Origin: Deinococcus terrestris
Lineage (GTDB): Bacteria > Deinococcota > Deinococci > Deinococcales > Deinococcaceae
NCBI RefSeq assembly: GCF_009377345.1
Contig: NZ_WBSL01000001.1
Coordinates: 372,001 to 436,000 of the forward strand
Length of the DNA stretch: 64,000 bases
Direction: 5' to 3'
Below are positions 44,555 to 63,078 of the stretch, in pieces. The first letter of the stretch is position 1; each line of letters begins with the position of its first letter. The notes beneath the pieces were generated by a model, which did no database searches, had not been told where the DNA came from, and was given only the letters and a program-made list of their open reading frames with translations. Made by a program: the position numbers and the translations under genes.

Positions 44555-46729
44555 TCAGGGTGTGTCGGGCACGGCGGCTGGCGGACTCGGCGCGGTCCCC
44601 TGGTCCGACTTTAACCGCACCGGCCACCACGAGCGCGGCCCCAGGTCGTAGGCCAGCGCGGGCACCAGCACCGTGCGGACCAGGAAGGTGTCCAGCAGCA
44701 CCCCGAAGGCCACGATAAAGGCGAGTTGCAGCAGGAACAGGATCGGGATGACGGCCAGTGCTGCAAAGGTCGCCGCCAGCACCAGCCCCGCCGACGTGAT
44801 GACGCCCCCGGTCACCGCCAGCCCCCGCAGGATGCCGGGCCGGGTGCCGTGGTGCAGGGCTTCCTCGCGCACGCGGGTCATTAAAAAGATGTTGTAGTCG
44901 ATCCCCAGCGCCACCAGAAACACGAAGCCGTAGAGCGGTACCGAGGGGTCGGCCCCCGGCAGGTCCAGCACGCCGTTGAAGACCAGGGCCGATACCCCCA
45001 GCGCCGTGGCGAAGGACAGCACGGTGGTCGCCATCAGCAGCGCGGGCATCAGCACGCTGCGCAGCAGCGCCACCAGAATCACGAAGATCACCGCCAGGAT
45101 CAGCGGGATGATCAGATTGCGGTCGCGGATGGACGTGTCGGTCGTGTCGATGGCGACGGCGGTGCTCCCTCCGATCAGCGCCTCGCCCGAGAGCCGCTCC
45201 CGCAGCGCCCGCACGGTGGCCTCGGCCCCTGGGCTGTCGGCGGGGTCGTCCAGAGTGGCCTGAAGCAGCACCTCGCCGCCCCTCACCGTCGGCGCCGGGG
45301 CCGGGGTGCCGGGAGGTCCGAATGCCTGGATGCCGTCCCCCGTCACCGGGGCCGACCCCGAGGGCGAGTCCTCGCTCAGCACCGTCACCGACGCCACGCC
45401 GTCTTCGGCGAGCAAGGTCGTGGCGACCTCCTCCAGACGCTCCTGACTGGTCAGGACATAGGCCGGGTTCCCGGAGCCGCCGGGGAAGTGCTCGGCCAGC
45501 GCCCGCTGCCCGTCGCGGGCGTCGGACGTGCCCAGCACGAGTTCGCTCTGGGCCACCCCGTCGGCCCGCAGGCCCGGCGCGAAGGCGGCGCCCAGCGCCA
45601 GCAGCGCCGTCGCCCCGATCCAGGCGGCGCGGGGGCGGCGGGCGATCCAGCGGCCGATGCGGGCGTAGACCCCCGCCGAGGTCTGCGCCTCGTCGGTGCG
45701 CGAGGGGTCGTAGACCGGGCGCTGCGGCCAGTAGGCGCCCCGCCCCAGCACGTACAGCAGCGCGGGCAGCAGCGTCAGCGCGGCCAGCATGGAAAAGATG
45801 ATGCCCACCGCCGCCACCGGCCCCAGCGACTGGTTGGACCCCAGGTCGCTGAGCAGCAGGCACAGCAGCCCGGCGATCACGGTGCCGCCCGACGCCAGCA
45901 CCGGTTCCAGCGAACCCTTCAGCGCGGCCAGGGTCGCCCCGTACTTGTCCGCGTGGCGGCGCAGTTCCTCCGCGTACCGCGCCGTGTACAGCAGCGAGTA
46001 GTCGGTCGCCGCGCCGATCACCAGGATGAACAGGATGCCCTGCGTCTGCCCGGTCAGGGTAAAGACCCCCCATTTCGCCAGCCACCAGTTCACCAGCAGC
46101 GCCACGCACAGGGCAAAGAGGCTGGTCAGCAGCACGACCACCGGCAGCAGCACCGAGCGGTATACGGCGAGCAAAATCACCAGCACCGCCCCCAGCGCCA
46201 CGAGGAGCAGCAGGCCGTCAATCCCGCCGAAGGCCGCCGTGAGGTCTCCGGTGAATCCGGCAGGTCCCGTCACGTGGGGGGTCACGCCCGCCGGCACCGC
46301 CTCCCGCAGCTCGCCGCGCACCTCTGCCACCACCTCCGCGATGTCCGAGTCGGCGTTGATGGGGAGGAAGGCCTGGGCCGCCAGCCCATCCTCGGAGGGA
46401 ATCAGGGGGGAGACGCCCTCGACCGCCCCCAGCTCGCCCAGCGCGGCCACCGCCTCCCGCAGCGTGGCCAGGGCCTCGGCGGTCAGCGGCTCCTCGGCCG
46501 TGAAGACGGCGATCCCCGGAATGGTGCGGTCCCCCAGAAAGTCCGGCAGGCGGGCGGCGACCTGGGTCGCGTCCGCGCTGGTGGGCAGGAAGGTGGCCTG
46601 GTCGTTGGTGGATACCTCCTCCACCCGGCCGAAGTAGGGGCCGCCGATTCCGGCCGCGCCGAACCAGACCAGGATGAGGAGCAGCGGCACCAGCAGCCGC
46701 ATGAACCGTGGTGGAGATGACGAAGCCAT
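44555..46729 (-). CDS. MMPL/RND-family exporter
   Basis: The 724-residue protein has twelve predicted membrane helices in two RND-like halves. The first half begins MRLLVPLLLILVWFGAAGIGG and has GAATDYSLLYTARYAEELR, the MMPL motif with the proton-relay Asp-Tyr pair. The second has VALGIDYNIFLMTRVREEALHHG, again with an Asp-Tyr pair. A large extracytoplasmic domain follows the first helix in each half. MMPL proteins export lipids or peptides, or act as multidrug pumps. TACCCT (minus strand 46736-46741) 6 bases upstream supports ATG 46729. The substrate is unknown. Confidence 0.9.
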   Translation of the reverse strand: MASSSPPRFMRLLVPLLLILVWFGAAGIGGPYFGRVEEVSTNDQATFLPTSADATQVAARLPDFLGDRTIPGIAVFTAEEPLTAEALATLREAVAALGELGAVEGVSPLIPSEDGLAAQAFLPINADSDIAEVVAEVRGELREAVPAGVTPHVTGPAGFTGDLTAAFGGIDGLLLLVALGAVLVILLAVYRSVLLPVVVLLTSLFALCVALLVNWWLAKWGVFTLTGQTQGILFILVIGAATDYSLLYTARYAEELRRHADKYGATLAALKGSLEPVLASGGTVIAGLLCLLLSDLGSNQSLGPVAAVGIIFSMLAALTLLPALLYVLGRGAYWPQRPVYDPSRTDEAQTSAGVYARIGRWIARRPRAAWIGATALLALGAAFAPGLRADGVAQSELVLGTSDARDGQRALAEHFPGGSGNPAYVLTSQERLEEVATTLLAEDGVASVTVLSEDSPSGSAPVTGDGIQAFGPPGTPAPAPTVRGGEVLLQATLDDPADSPGAEATVRALRERLSGEALIGGSTAVAIDTTDTSIRDRNLIIPLILAVIFVILVALLRSVLMPALLMATTVLSFATALGVSALVFNGVLDLPGADPSVPLYGFVFLVALGIDYNIFLMTRVREEALHHGTRPGILRGLAVTGGVITSAGLVLAATFAALAVIPILFLLQLAFIVAFGVLLDTFLVRTVLVPALAYDLGPRSWWPVRLKSDQGTAPSPPAAVPDTP

Positions 46730-46775
46730 GAAGCCAGGGTAAACCCGCCGGGCCGCCACCCGTTACCGACGTGGC

Positions 46776-47003
46776 TTACACTCCGCGCTCTGTTCCTCCC
46801 ACGGTGATGGCCCCGTACGCGCCCTCGCGCTGCACCCCCACCTCCTCCTCGATGGCGAGAATGATCCGGTTCACCCGGTTGGGCGTCTCCCCGAGGTCGC
46901 GGGCGAGGCTGCGGGCGGTGTAGCGGCCGGGCTCGGCCTGAAGCCGCAGCAGAACGCGCACGGCGAGCCGTTCGAGGCTCAGGCCACTGGAGCTGGCGGG
47001 CAT
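46776..47003 (-). CDS. Small winged-helix-like protein
   Basis: The 75-residue protein reads LERLAVRVLLRLQAEPGRYTARSLARDLGETPNRVNRIILAIEEEVGVQREG, a helix-turn-helix pattern with the recognition helix at about TPNRVNRIILAIEEE, as in small winged-helix domains. There is no effector domain. A GAGGAGG ribosome site is 6 bases before the ATG. The phoH terminator lies upstream on the same strand, so a separate promoter or read-through would be needed. It could be a DNA-binding regulator of unknown target. Confidence 0.65.
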   Translation of the reverse strand: MPASSSGLSLERLAVRVLLRLQAEPGRYTARSLARDLGETPNRVNRIILAIEEEVGVQREGAYGAITVGGTERGV

Positions 47004-47025
47004 GGGAAACCTCCTCTTGGCTGGG

Positions 47026-47056
47026 AAACGAAAACCCCGCTCCTAGTGGGCGGGGT
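47026..47056 (-). terminator. Intrinsic terminator after phoH (minus strand)
   Basis: ACCCCGC and GCGGGGT pair around a nine-base loop (47034-47056) and, on the minus strand, are followed by TTTCGTTTCC. Confidence 0.8.
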
Positions 47057-47071
47057 CTGGGGAGGGGCGGC

Positions 47072-48127
<1,056 letters not shown>

Positions 48128-48316
48128 ATCGGCTCCTGATGATGGGGTGTGCGGCCACGCGGCGCACTCTCCCCCCAGAGCAGGCTGGCGGGAGTGGGAA
48201 GGGAAATCGGCATTTCGGACGCCTCCATTCTCTGGCCCCGGTCCCCTGCCGGACGTGGGGGGAGGCACAATTGCTCGCGGCAAAGGCCCCAGAAGGCGAA
48301 CGGTACACTGGGCCGC

Positions 48317-49173
<857 letters not shown>

Positions 49174-49177
<4 letters not shown>

Positions 49178-52100
49178 CGGGCACCCGGCCGCTGGATCGC
49201 CGCTGGCCGCTGGCGGCGTTCACGCTGGTGCTGCTGCTGAGCGTGGTGGCGGCGGCCTTCCTGTACCGCTTCGTGCAGGAGCAGCAGCGGGCACGGTTCG
49301 AGCGGGAGGTCAATGCCCACGCGAGCCTCCTGCGTGACCGCCTCAACGAGTACGAGACGCTGCTGCGGGCCACCCGGTCTTTCTGGCTGGTGGAGGACGA
49401 GCCCGGACAGCCCGAGTACGGGACCTACGTGGACAGCCTGGACCTGCGGGGGCGCTTTCCGGGCGTGCTGGCGGTGGGCTTTACCCGCTGGCGCGAGGGG
49501 GCGGGCGGGCGGCCCCAGGCGGTGATCGAACGCATCGCGCCCGCCGACGCGGTCAACCGCGAGGCGCTGGGGTTCGACATGCTCACGGAGCCGTGCCGCC
49601 GCGCGGCGATCCTGCGCACGCAGCAGACCGGACGCAGCCAGATCAGTTGCCCGGTCAAGCTGGTCCAGCAGGGACCGGACGGCCAGCCTCTGGACGGCCT
49701 GGTGCTGTTTTTGCCGGTGGGGTCGGGCGAGCGCTTTCAGGGGGTGGTGTACCTCGCGCTCGACACGGTTTCGCTGCTGCGGGCCTTGCAACCCGAGGGA
49801 GCGCTGCCGGGCGTGGCCGTGGAAACCCGGCTGAATGGGGTGCGGCTGGGCGGCGAGCGGCTGGCCGTGCCCGCCGCTTTCGAGCGCACGGTGCGTCAGC
49901 AGCAGGTCGGCGGCGTCTGGAGCCAGACCCTGCGGGCTCCGGTGAGTTTCGGGCGCGACGCGGCGGCGATCGTGCCCGCCGTGGTGTTGCTCGCGGGAAT
50001 GCTGGTGGCGGGCCTGACCCTCTACCTGATGGAAGCGCAGGTGCGGGCGCGGCGCCGGGCCGAGGACGCCCTGACCTCGCTGGCCCGCTCCAGGGCACAG
50101 CTTCAGCAGTCGCAGGCTGAGTTCGAGGCGATCTTCCACGCGATTCTGGATTCGGCGGTCTTCACCGACGGGGAGGGCCGGGTGCTGCGGGTCAACCGGG
50201 CGCTGGAAGAGCAGTTCGGCTACGCCCCGGCCGAGTTGCGCGGCGAGGGCCTGGGCAAGCTGCACCTCGACCGCCGCCTGGAGGGCCGCGCCACCTTCGA
50301 CCTGATCACCACGCCCTACCGCCGGGGGGACGGCAGCGTCTTTTCGGGCGAGGCGCAGCGCAGCGCCGTGGTGGGGCCGCACGGCGAGAGCCTGGGCTTT
50401 CTGGAGGTCATCCGCGACGTGACCGAGCGGGTGGAGGCCGAGCGGGCGCGGCAGGCCGAGGAGCGGCGCTCGCGGGCGATTCTCGACGCGATCCCGCACA
50501 TGCTGTTCGTGAGCGACCCGGTCGGGGCCGTGACCTATGTCAACGCCCAGCACCGCGAGCGCCTGCACGGGGCCGCGCTCGAAGGCCAGATTCACCCCGA
50601 GGACCGCCCCGCCTACGCCCGCATGTGGGCGGAGGCCACCCGCGAGGGCATCCAGGCCGAGTGCGAGGTGCGGCTGCTGATGGGGAGCGGCGCGGAGGGC
50701 CGCTGGTTCGTGGTGCGCGTCGCGCCCATCCGGGGGGAAGGGGGCGAGGTGACGGAGTGGGTGGCCTCCGCGACCGATATCCACGACCGCCTGGAAGCCG
50801 AGCGCCGCGCCCAGCGCGATGAGGCCCGCTACCGGGGCGTGCTCGAAGGCGTGCCGCAGATCGTGTGGCTCAGCGACGCGGGCGGGCAGATCACCTACTT
50901 CAACCGCCGCTGGCCGGAGTACGTGGGCCGGGAACGGGCGACCGAGCCTTTTGCCAGCCTGCTGCACCCGGAAGACCGCGCCGAGTACCTGTTGCGCTGG
51001 CGCGAGGCGCTGCGGGCGCGGCGGCCCTTTGAAGCCGAGCACCGCCTGCTGGGGCAGGGGGGCCTTTACCGCACCTTCGTGACGCGGGCGCTGCCGCTGG
51101 GCGACGGGGGGGACAGCGAATGGGTGGGAACCAGCACCGACGTGGACGATCAGGTGTATGCCGAAGCCTCGGCGCGGCTGCTCGCCACGGTCTCCGAGCA
51201 CCTCTCGGCGCGGGCGGACGATCCCCTCGCCTCGCGCTCGGAGAATTACCGCGCCGCCCTCGACCTGATCACCGGGCGGCTGGCCGAGAGCGCGGGGCTG
51301 TGGACCGCCGCGCCGGAGCTGCGGCTGCTGGCCGCCTCGCGCCTGACGCCGGGGCAGATCAGCGCCGAGATTCGCAGGGCCATCGGGGAAGCGCTGGGGC
51401 GGGTCAGTGGGGCCGAGCGGCCCCTGCACCTCGACGCCGGGTCCACCCCGTTGCTGTACGAGGTAGGCGCGACGGGCGCGGTGTTCTACCCCTTGATCGG
51501 GCGCGACGGGGCGCCGCGCGGGGTGCTGGCCCTCACCTACCGTCAGCCGCCCAGCGACCGCGACCACGACCTCGCCGCCGAACTCGCCCAGCGCTTCGCC
51601 ACCGCCCTCGACAACGACGCCCTGCGGCTGGAGGCCGAAGAGGCGCACGCCGACCTCCAGACCCTCAACCAGTCGCTCGAAGAGCGCGTGCAGCAGCGCA
51701 CCCTGGAGTTGCAGGACGCCAACCGCGAACTGGAGGCCTTTTCCTACTCGGTCAGCCACGACCTGCGTACCCCGCTGCGGCACATCGTGGGCTTCGGCGA
51801 CCTGCTGCGCAAGGACGCCTCGGCGTCGGGGGGCCTCTCGCCCAAGAGCGAGCGCTACCTCGGCGTGATCACCGACGCGGCGGGGCGCATGAGCCGGCTG
51901 ATCGACGACCTGCTGGAGTTCTCGCGGATGGGCCGCCAGGAACTGCGCCGGGGACCGGTGGACCTCGGCGCGGTCGTGCGCGAGGCCTGGAAGGACCTCG
52001 AGCCCGACCGGGCGGGCCGCGACGTGGTCTTCGAGGTGGGCGAGCTGCCCACCGTGCAGGGGGACGCCGCGCTGCTGGGGCAGGTCTTTGCCAACCTGCT

Positions 52101-52421
52101 GTCCAACGCGCTGAAGTACTCGCGCACGCGGGGGCAGGCCCGCATCACCGTGAGCGGGGTGCAGGGCGGCGGGGAGGTCACCGTGACCGTGCGCGACAAC
52201 GGCGTGGGCTTCGATCCCCGCTTCGCGGATAAACTGTTCGGCGTGTTTCAACGTCTGCACCGCGCCGAGGAATTCGAGGGCACCGGGATCGGGCTGGCAA
52301 ACGTCCGGCGCATCGTGACCCGCCACGGGGGCCGTGTCCGGGCCGAGTCGGTGCCCGGCGAGGGGGCCGCCTTCCACGTCACCCTGCCGCTGCGGGGGCC
52401 GGACCCCGCGGAGGCCCAGCC

Positions 52422-52425
<4 letters not shown>
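49174..52425 (+). CDS. CHASE-PAS-GAF sensor histidine kinase
   Basis: The 1083-residue sensor has a signal-anchor helix (about 15-37) and an extracytoplasmic CHASE domain (about 50-230, including LLRATRSFWLVEDEP and GVLAVGFTRWR). A second helix at about 265-285 is followed by three PAS domains (FHAILDSAVFTDGEGRVLRVN, LDAIPHMLFVSD, LEGVPQIVWLSD), a GAF-like domain (about 660-810) and a coiled-coil. The kinase core has the H-box SVSHDLRTPLRH (about 861), the N-box FANLLSNALKYS and the G-box GTGIGLANVRRIV. It starts with GTG 49174 over the aroE stop (GTGA). It overlaps the receiver-kinase gene at its own 3' end. CHASE ligands are small molecules of unknown identity here. Confidence 0.9.
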
Positions 52426-53648
<1,223 letters not shown>

Positions 53649-53652
53649 GCCC

Positions 53653-54078
53653 ATGAGCGACGTCAAGACCATGCAGGTGACCTGGCTGGGCGAGCAGCGT
53701 TACCTCGGCGTGAGCGCGAGCGGACACCAGCTTCTGATCGACAACAGCGCGACCAAAGTCGGCGTCTCGCCCATGGAGGCGCTGCTGGGAGCGCTGGCGA
53801 CCTGCACCGCCTACGACATCGTGCAGGTGATGGGCAAGAAGCGCATCAAGCTCACGAGCTACCGCATTGAGGCCGAGGGCGAGCGGGCCGACGAGCATCC
53901 CCGGCGCTACACCCGCATCGTGGTGCGCCACATCGCCAGCGGCGAGGGCCTGACCCCCGAGGCGCTGGAACGGGCCGCGCACCTCAGCCACGAGAAATAC
54001 TGCTCGGTCGCGGCGAGCCTGAATAGTGAGATCGTGGTGGAAACGCGGGTGGAGGCGGGCGAGACGGCCAGCGTATAA
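53653..54078 (+). CDS. OsmC/Ohr family peroxiredoxin-like protein
   Basis: The 141-residue protein resembles the YhfA/OsmC branch: VSPMEALLGALATCTAYDIVQVM contains the first reactive cysteine and LSHEKYCSVAASL the second. Such proteins reduce organic hydroperoxides. The spacing fits. TAGGCT (53641-53646) lies 6 bases upstream of the ATG and overlaps the end of the kinase gene, so osmC has its own leaderless promoter rather than depending on the kinase operon. A strong terminator follows. Confidence 0.9.
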   Translation: MSDVKTMQVTWLGEQRYLGVSASGHQLLIDNSATKVGVSPMEALLGALATCTAYDIVQVMGKKRIKLTSYRIEAEGERADEHPRRYTRIVVRHIASGEGLTPEALERAAHLSHEKYCSVAASLNSEIVVETRVEAGETASV

Positions 54079-54094
54079 GCCAGGGGCAGGGGAA

Positions 54095-54121
54095 GGGGGA
54101 GGCGCCGATCACGCCTCCCCC
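54095..54121. terminator. Intrinsic terminator after osmC
   Basis: GGGGGAGGCG and CGCCTCCCCC pair around a seven-base loop and are followed by TTGC. The short T-tract makes it a weak stop, but it lies between convergent genes. Confidence 0.65.
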
Positions 54122-54139
54122 TTGCGCTGTCGGGTGGGC

Positions 54140-54728
54140 TCACTCCCCCCAGACGCGCACTCCCGCCTCACGCAGCAGCCGGATGACCAGCCCCAGCGGA
54201 AAGCCCACCACGTTGGAGTAGTCCCCCTCGATCCGGGCGACGAGAGCCATCCCGATCCCCTGAATGCCGTAGCCCCCGGCCTTGTCCAGCCCCTCGCCCG
54301 TGACGGCGTAGTGGGTGACCTCGGCGTCCGTGAGGGCGCGAAAGGTCACGTCGGTGCGCTCCACACCGCCCCGTTCCACACTGCCGCGCTTGCCGTCCGG
54401 GGCAAAGACGCTGACCCCGGTGTAGACCTGATGGGTGCGGCCCGAGAGCCGCCGGACGAAGGCGCGGTTCTCGGCCTCGTCACGGGGCTTGGCGAGCAGT
54501 TCTCCTCCCAGCGCGACCACCGTGTCGGCCCCGATCACCACCGCGCCGGGGTGCGTCCGGGCCACCGCCGCCGCCTTCTGCCGGGCAAGACCCTCCGCGA
54601 GCCGGGCAGGGTCGCGTTCCTCGCTGGCCTCGTCCTCGCCGCTGACGACGACCCGGAAGGGGACGCCGAGGTTCGTCAGCAGTTCGCGGCGGCGCGGGCT
54701 GCCCGAGGCCAGAATGACTTCCGGGGCC

Positions 54729-54739
<11 letters not shown>
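54140..54739 (-). CDS. maf: Maf-family nucleotide pyrophosphatase
   Basis: Maf proteins hydrolyse non-canonical nucleotides and affect septum formation. The 199-residue frame has VILASGSPRRRELLTNLG, GADTVVALGGELLAKP, VERTDVTFRALTDAEV and GGYGIQGIGMALV, all family marks. No ATG, GTG or TTG lies in frame ahead of VILASGSPRR. The best start is CTG 54739, giving LATEAPEVILASGSPRR, with purine-rich GGGGGGAA just before it. This start lies inside deoC, whose stop is 54729-54731, so the genes overlap by 11 bases. The GTG at 54565 would delete the active site. Confidence 0.85.
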
Positions 54740-55391
<652 letters not shown>

Positions 55392-55430
55392 GCCCCGCAG
55401 GATAAGGGCTGACCGCGCTACCCTCGTCCC

Positions 55431-55937
55431 ATGACCGACCTGGACACCGCCCCGGCCCGGCTTCAACCCGGCGAGGCCTTTCCCGACTTCGCCCTGCCCG
55501 ACGCGGAGGGCCACCTGCACCGCCTCTCCGACTACGCCGGGCGGTACGTGGTGCTGTACGTCTACCCCAAGGACGACACGCCCGGCTGCACTAAGGAAGC
55601 CTGCGACTTCCGCGACAGCGCGAGCCTGAAGGCGCTGGGCGCCGCGATTCTGGGCCTGAGCCGCGACGACGCGGCGAGCCACAGCGCCTTCGCCGAGAAG
55701 TACAGCCTGCCCTTTCCGCTGCTGTCCGACCCCGGTGCCGAGTTCCTGAAGGCCCTCGGGAGTTACGGCCCCAAGACCCTTTACGGCAAAGTCACCGAGG
55801 GAATCAAGCGCCAGACCTTCCTGATCGGCCCGGACGGGCGGCTGGTCAAGAGCTGGCTCGCGGTGAAGGTGGACGGCCATGCCGACGCGGTGGCCGCCGC
55901 CATCGAAGCCGACCGGGGGGAGCGCGGCAATGGGTGA
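55431..55937 (+). CDS. bcp: Thioredoxin-dependent thiol peroxidase (bacterioferritin comigratory protein)
   Basis: This peroxiredoxin of 168 residues reduces hydroperoxides with electrons from thioredoxin. It has FPDFALPDAEGHLHRLSDYAGRYVVLYVYPKDDTPGCTKEACDFRD. The peroxidatic cysteine is in PGCTKEAC and the resolving cysteine lies four residues later. TACCCT (55419-55424) lies 6 bases upstream of the ATG. The gene overlaps rpiA by 8 bases, so the two are translated in tandem. The length and motifs are normal. Confidence 0.94.
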   Translation: MTDLDTAPARLQPGEAFPDFALPDAEGHLHRLSDYAGRYVVLYVYPKDDTPGCTKEACDFRDSASLKALGAAILGLSRDDAASHSAFAEKYSLPFPLLSDPGAEFLKALGSYGPKTLYGKVTEGIKRQTFLIGPDGRLVKSWLAVKVDGHADAVAAAIEADRGERGNG

Positions 55938-56616
55938 CCTGGAGACGCTGAAAAAAGAAGCCGCCCTTCGCGCCGTCGCCCTCGTCGAGAGCGGGATGCG
56001 GGTGGGGCTGGGGACGGGCAGCACGGCCAAGTACGCCATCGAGGAACTCGGGCGCAGGCTGGCGGCGGGCGAGCTGCGGGACATCGTGGGTGTGGCGACC
56101 AGCGAGGCGTCGGAGGCGCTGGCCCGCGAGGTCGGCGTGCCCGTGCAGCCATTGGACCCCCGGCCGCTGGACCTCGCCATTGACGGGGCGGACGAGATCG
56201 ACCCGGACCTGAACCTCATCAAGGGGCTGGGCGGGGCGCTGCTGCGCGAGAAGCTCACCGAGGTGCAGGCGCGGCGGCTGGTCATCATCGCGGACCACAC
56301 CAAGCTGGTGACGCGGCTGGGTGAAAAGGCACCGCTTCCCGTCGAGATCACGCGCTTCGGCTTCCTGTCCACGGTCGAGCGGCTGCGGGCGCTCGTGCCG
56401 GGCGGACGGTTGCGGCAGCCGGGAGCGCAGCCCTACGTGACCGACAACGGGAATTACATCTACGACGCGCAACTCCCCGCCGCGTTCGAGCCTCTGGAGC
56501 TGGAGCGGCAGCTCAAGGGCACGCTGGGGGTGGTGGAGACGGGCTTTTTCCTGGGCATGGCGGACGTGGCGTTCGTGGCGACCCCAGAGGGAGTCCGGGA
56601 GATTCGGCGGGGGTAG
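55930..56616 (+). CDS. rpiA: Ribose-5-phosphate isomerase A
   Basis: RpiA interconverts ribose-5-phosphate and ribulose-5-phosphate in the pentose phosphate pathway. The 228-residue protein has GLGTGSTAKYAIEELGRRL, TSEASEALAREVGV and DLAIDGADEIDPDLNLIKGLGGALLREK. These contain the conserved acid and lysine residues. It begins at ATG 55930, overlapping the bcp stop by 8 bases, so it is coupled to bcp. A small frame follows 3 bases downstream. Confidence 0.95.
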   Translation: MGDLETLKKEAALRAVALVESGMRVGLGTGSTAKYAIEELGRRLAAGELRDIVGVATSEASEALAREVGVPVQPLDPRPLDLAIDGADEIDPDLNLIKGLGGALLREKLTEVQARRLVIIADHTKLVTRLGEKAPLPVEITRFGFLSTVERLRALVPGGRLRQPGAQPYVTDNGNYIYDAQLPAAFEPLELERQLKGTLGVVETGFFLGMADVAFVATPEGVREIRRG

Positions 56617-56619
56617 GGG

Positions 56620-56988
56620 GTGTCGGACGTGCTGGTGGTGGGATCGCGCCAGAGGGCTCACCTCCGGGGGCTGGAGCGCAGTCGCCTGGGCTTCCGCGTC
56701 GTGGAGGCGGCGCCCTGGGTCTACGCCTTCAAGCTGGTCCAGAAGGGGGATGGTCTGCTGGAACCGTCCCGCTCCGGGCGGCGGCGCCTCACGCCAGGGC
56801 TGGCGAACCTGGTGCGGGCCATACCGGGCGAGGTTGTGCTGCTGCTGACCCGGCTTGAGAACGGGCAGGGCGAGGACGACCTTCCCCGCCTGATCCATTC
56901 CGCGTCCGCGCCAGCCCATTCCACGCAGCCCTCGGAGAAAGCCACGTTCACCGAGCTGACTCCCGGCACGCCTCATTACCTGGCCTGA
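56620..56988 (+). CDS. Hypothetical protein after rpiA
   Basis: The 122-residue frame starts with GTG 3 bases after rpiA and reads SDVLVVGSRQRAHLRGLERSRLGFRVVEAAPWVYAF. Strands and helices alternate in the first 90 residues, followed by a low-complexity tail. No domain is recognised and there is no good ribosome site, though tight spacing suggests coupling. A partial frame exists on the other strand, so I am not sure this gene is real. Confidence 0.4.
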   Translation: MSDVLVVGSRQRAHLRGLERSRLGFRVVEAAPWVYAFKLVQKGDGLLEPSRSGRRRLTPGLANLVRAIPGEVVLLLTRLENGQGEDDLPRLIHSASAPAHSTQPSEKATFTELTPGTPHYLA

Positions 56989-56995
56989 CCGGGGG

Positions 56996-59038
<2,043 letters not shown>

Positions 59039-59459
59039 GGGGGGTAGCGTAGTGCGCGGTGGGTGAAGGTTCGGGTGAGGGAGGAGGGGGGAGGCTTCAT
59101 GGGTGTTTGGGGCGTGGCATCTTGATTGCGGTTTGCCCCTCCCCCCCAGCCCCCCTCCCCAGAGGGAAGGGGGGAGCGGCGCTGCGCTAGGCAAAGGTCG
59201 TCCCCCCATATTCCGTCCCGGTCTGCCTCGCCGCCGTTTCCCCCTCCACGCCATCCTGCCGCCCAACGTAAGGCCTCGGCGCTACCGCGCCGAACAGCTC
59301 GTCTGCCTGGAGAGTGGACTCGCAAGGCAGGGACGTTGAGATTGGCGGACACAGGAAAAAGAGGGCTTCAGCCAGAGCGGGTCAGTGTCTGCTCCTCCCC
59401 CCTTGCGGGGGAGGTTGGGAGGGGGGTGGCAGGCACCGCCTGCCCTCGCTGACCGCCCC
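59039..59459. other. Repeat-rich 420-bp intergenic stretch
   Basis: No coding frame is convincing. It holds the promoter of the YyaL-like gene at its left end. A C/G-run block at 59137-59173 resembles half of the dispersed hairpin element. A full copy of that element sits at 59391-59430. The middle contains nothing I can name. Confidence 0.6.
59391..59430. repeat. 40-bp C/G-rich dispersed hairpin element, copy 2
   Basis: GCTCCTCCCCCCTTGCGGGGG then AGGTTGGGAGGGGGGTGGC; about 35 of 40 bases match the copy at 9715-9754. It lies 29 bases from the stop codon of the aminotransferase. The C-run/G-run halves can fold around TTGC. Confidence 0.7.
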
Positions 59460-60644
<1,185 letters not shown>

Positions 60645-60676
60645 GGAGGGAAGTGTAGGACGTGAGGCTGCTCGGC

Positions 60677-61888
<1,212 letters not shown>

Positions 61889-61976
61889 CGCCCCGCATTC
61901 CAGCACGGCAGGGCCTCGGCAGACGCTCAAGCCGCCGCTCATACCGGCACGGCCCCGGCGGGCGTAGGGTGCCCCC

Positions 61977-62972
61977 ATGACCTCCTCCCCCCAGCCCCAC
62001 CAGCGGCCCCTGGGCCGCACTGGCCTGCACGTCTCCGAGATCGGCTACGGTGCCTGGGGCATCGGCGCCGACATGTGGAAGGGCGCCCAGGACGACGAGA
62101 GCCTCGCGGCCCTGCGGCGCTACGTGGAACTCGGCGGCAACTTCATCGACACGGCGATGGGTTACGGGAGCGGCCACAGCGAGCGCCTGGTGGGGCAGGT
62201 CGCCCGCGAGGTTCCCGGGACCCTCGTCGCCACCAAGGTCAGCCCCAAAAACGGCCAGTGGCCCGCCGCCCCCGGCACCACCGCCGACGAGGCCTTTCCC
62301 GGCGAGTACGTCGTGCGGATGACCGAAGCCAGCCTGGAACGCCTGGGCCTGCCCGCCATCGACGTGCAGCAGCTTCACGTCTGGAACGACTCGTGGCTGG
62401 GACAGGGCGACTGGCAGGAGGCGGTGTCGCAGCTTAGGCGGGACGGCCGGGTTCGCGCCTTCGGCATCTCGGTCAACGACCACCAGCCTGACAACGCGGT
62501 CAGGGCGGTGGAGTCGGGCGCGGTGGACAGCGTGCAGGTCATCTACAACGTGTTCGACCAGTCGCCGCAGGACCGTCTGCTGGACGCCTGCCACGCCAAT
62601 GGCGTCGGCGTGATCGTGCGGGTCGCGCTCGACGAGGGGAGCCTGACCGGCACAGTCACCCCGGAGACCACCTTCCCGGAGGGGGACTGGCGGCACACCT
62701 ACTTCGGCGGCGACCGCAAGGCCGAGTTGCAGCCCCGGCTGCGGGCCATCGAGACGGACCTGGAGATCAGCACCGCGCAGCTTCCCGAAACCGCCCTGCG
62801 CTTCGTGCTGAGCCATCCGGCTGTCAGCACCGTCATCGTGGGGATGCGGAGTGTCCGCAACGTGGAGCGCAACCTCGCCCTCGCCGATGGGCGGGGCCTG
62901 CCCGCCGAACAGGTGCGGAAGCTCCACGCCCACCGCTGGGACCGCAACTGGTACCTCCCGGCAGGGGACTGA
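61977..62972 (+). CDS. Aldo/keto reductase
   Basis: The 331-residue protein has an AKR fold: [21 protein letters not shown], then [19 protein letters not shown] with the catalytic tyrosine in DTAMGYG, and VATKVS with the lysine. DVQQLHVW provides the histidine position and [25 protein letters not shown] binds NADPH. The substrate is unknown. ATG 61977 is supported by TAGGGT (61965-61970), 6 bases upstream. It is divergent from benE. The C-terminus [12 protein letters not shown] is longer than in some members. Confidence 0.92.
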   Translation: MTSSPQPHQRPLGRTGLHVSEIGYGAWGIGADMWKGAQDDESLAALRRYVELGGNFIDTAMGYGSGHSERLVGQVAREVPGTLVATKVSPKNGQWPAAPGTTADEAFPGEYVVRMTEASLERLGLPAIDVQQLHVWNDSWLGQGDWQEAVSQLRRDGRVRAFGISVNDHQPDNAVRAVESGAVDSVQVIYNVFDQSPQDRLLDACHANGVGVIVRVALDEGSLTGTVTPETTFPEGDWRHTYFGGDRKAELQPRLRAIETDLEISTAQLPETALRFVLSHPAVSTVIVGMRSVRNVERNLALADGRGLPAEQVRKLHAHRWDRNWYLPAGD

Positions 62973-63078
62973 GGCCTGCGCCGCCCGGCTTGCCTAGACC
63001 CGGCCTCTGCACGTAGACCCCCCGCTGGGGCAGGCTGAGGGCTTGGCCGGGGCCAGGTCCCGGCGTAGGTTTCGTCCT

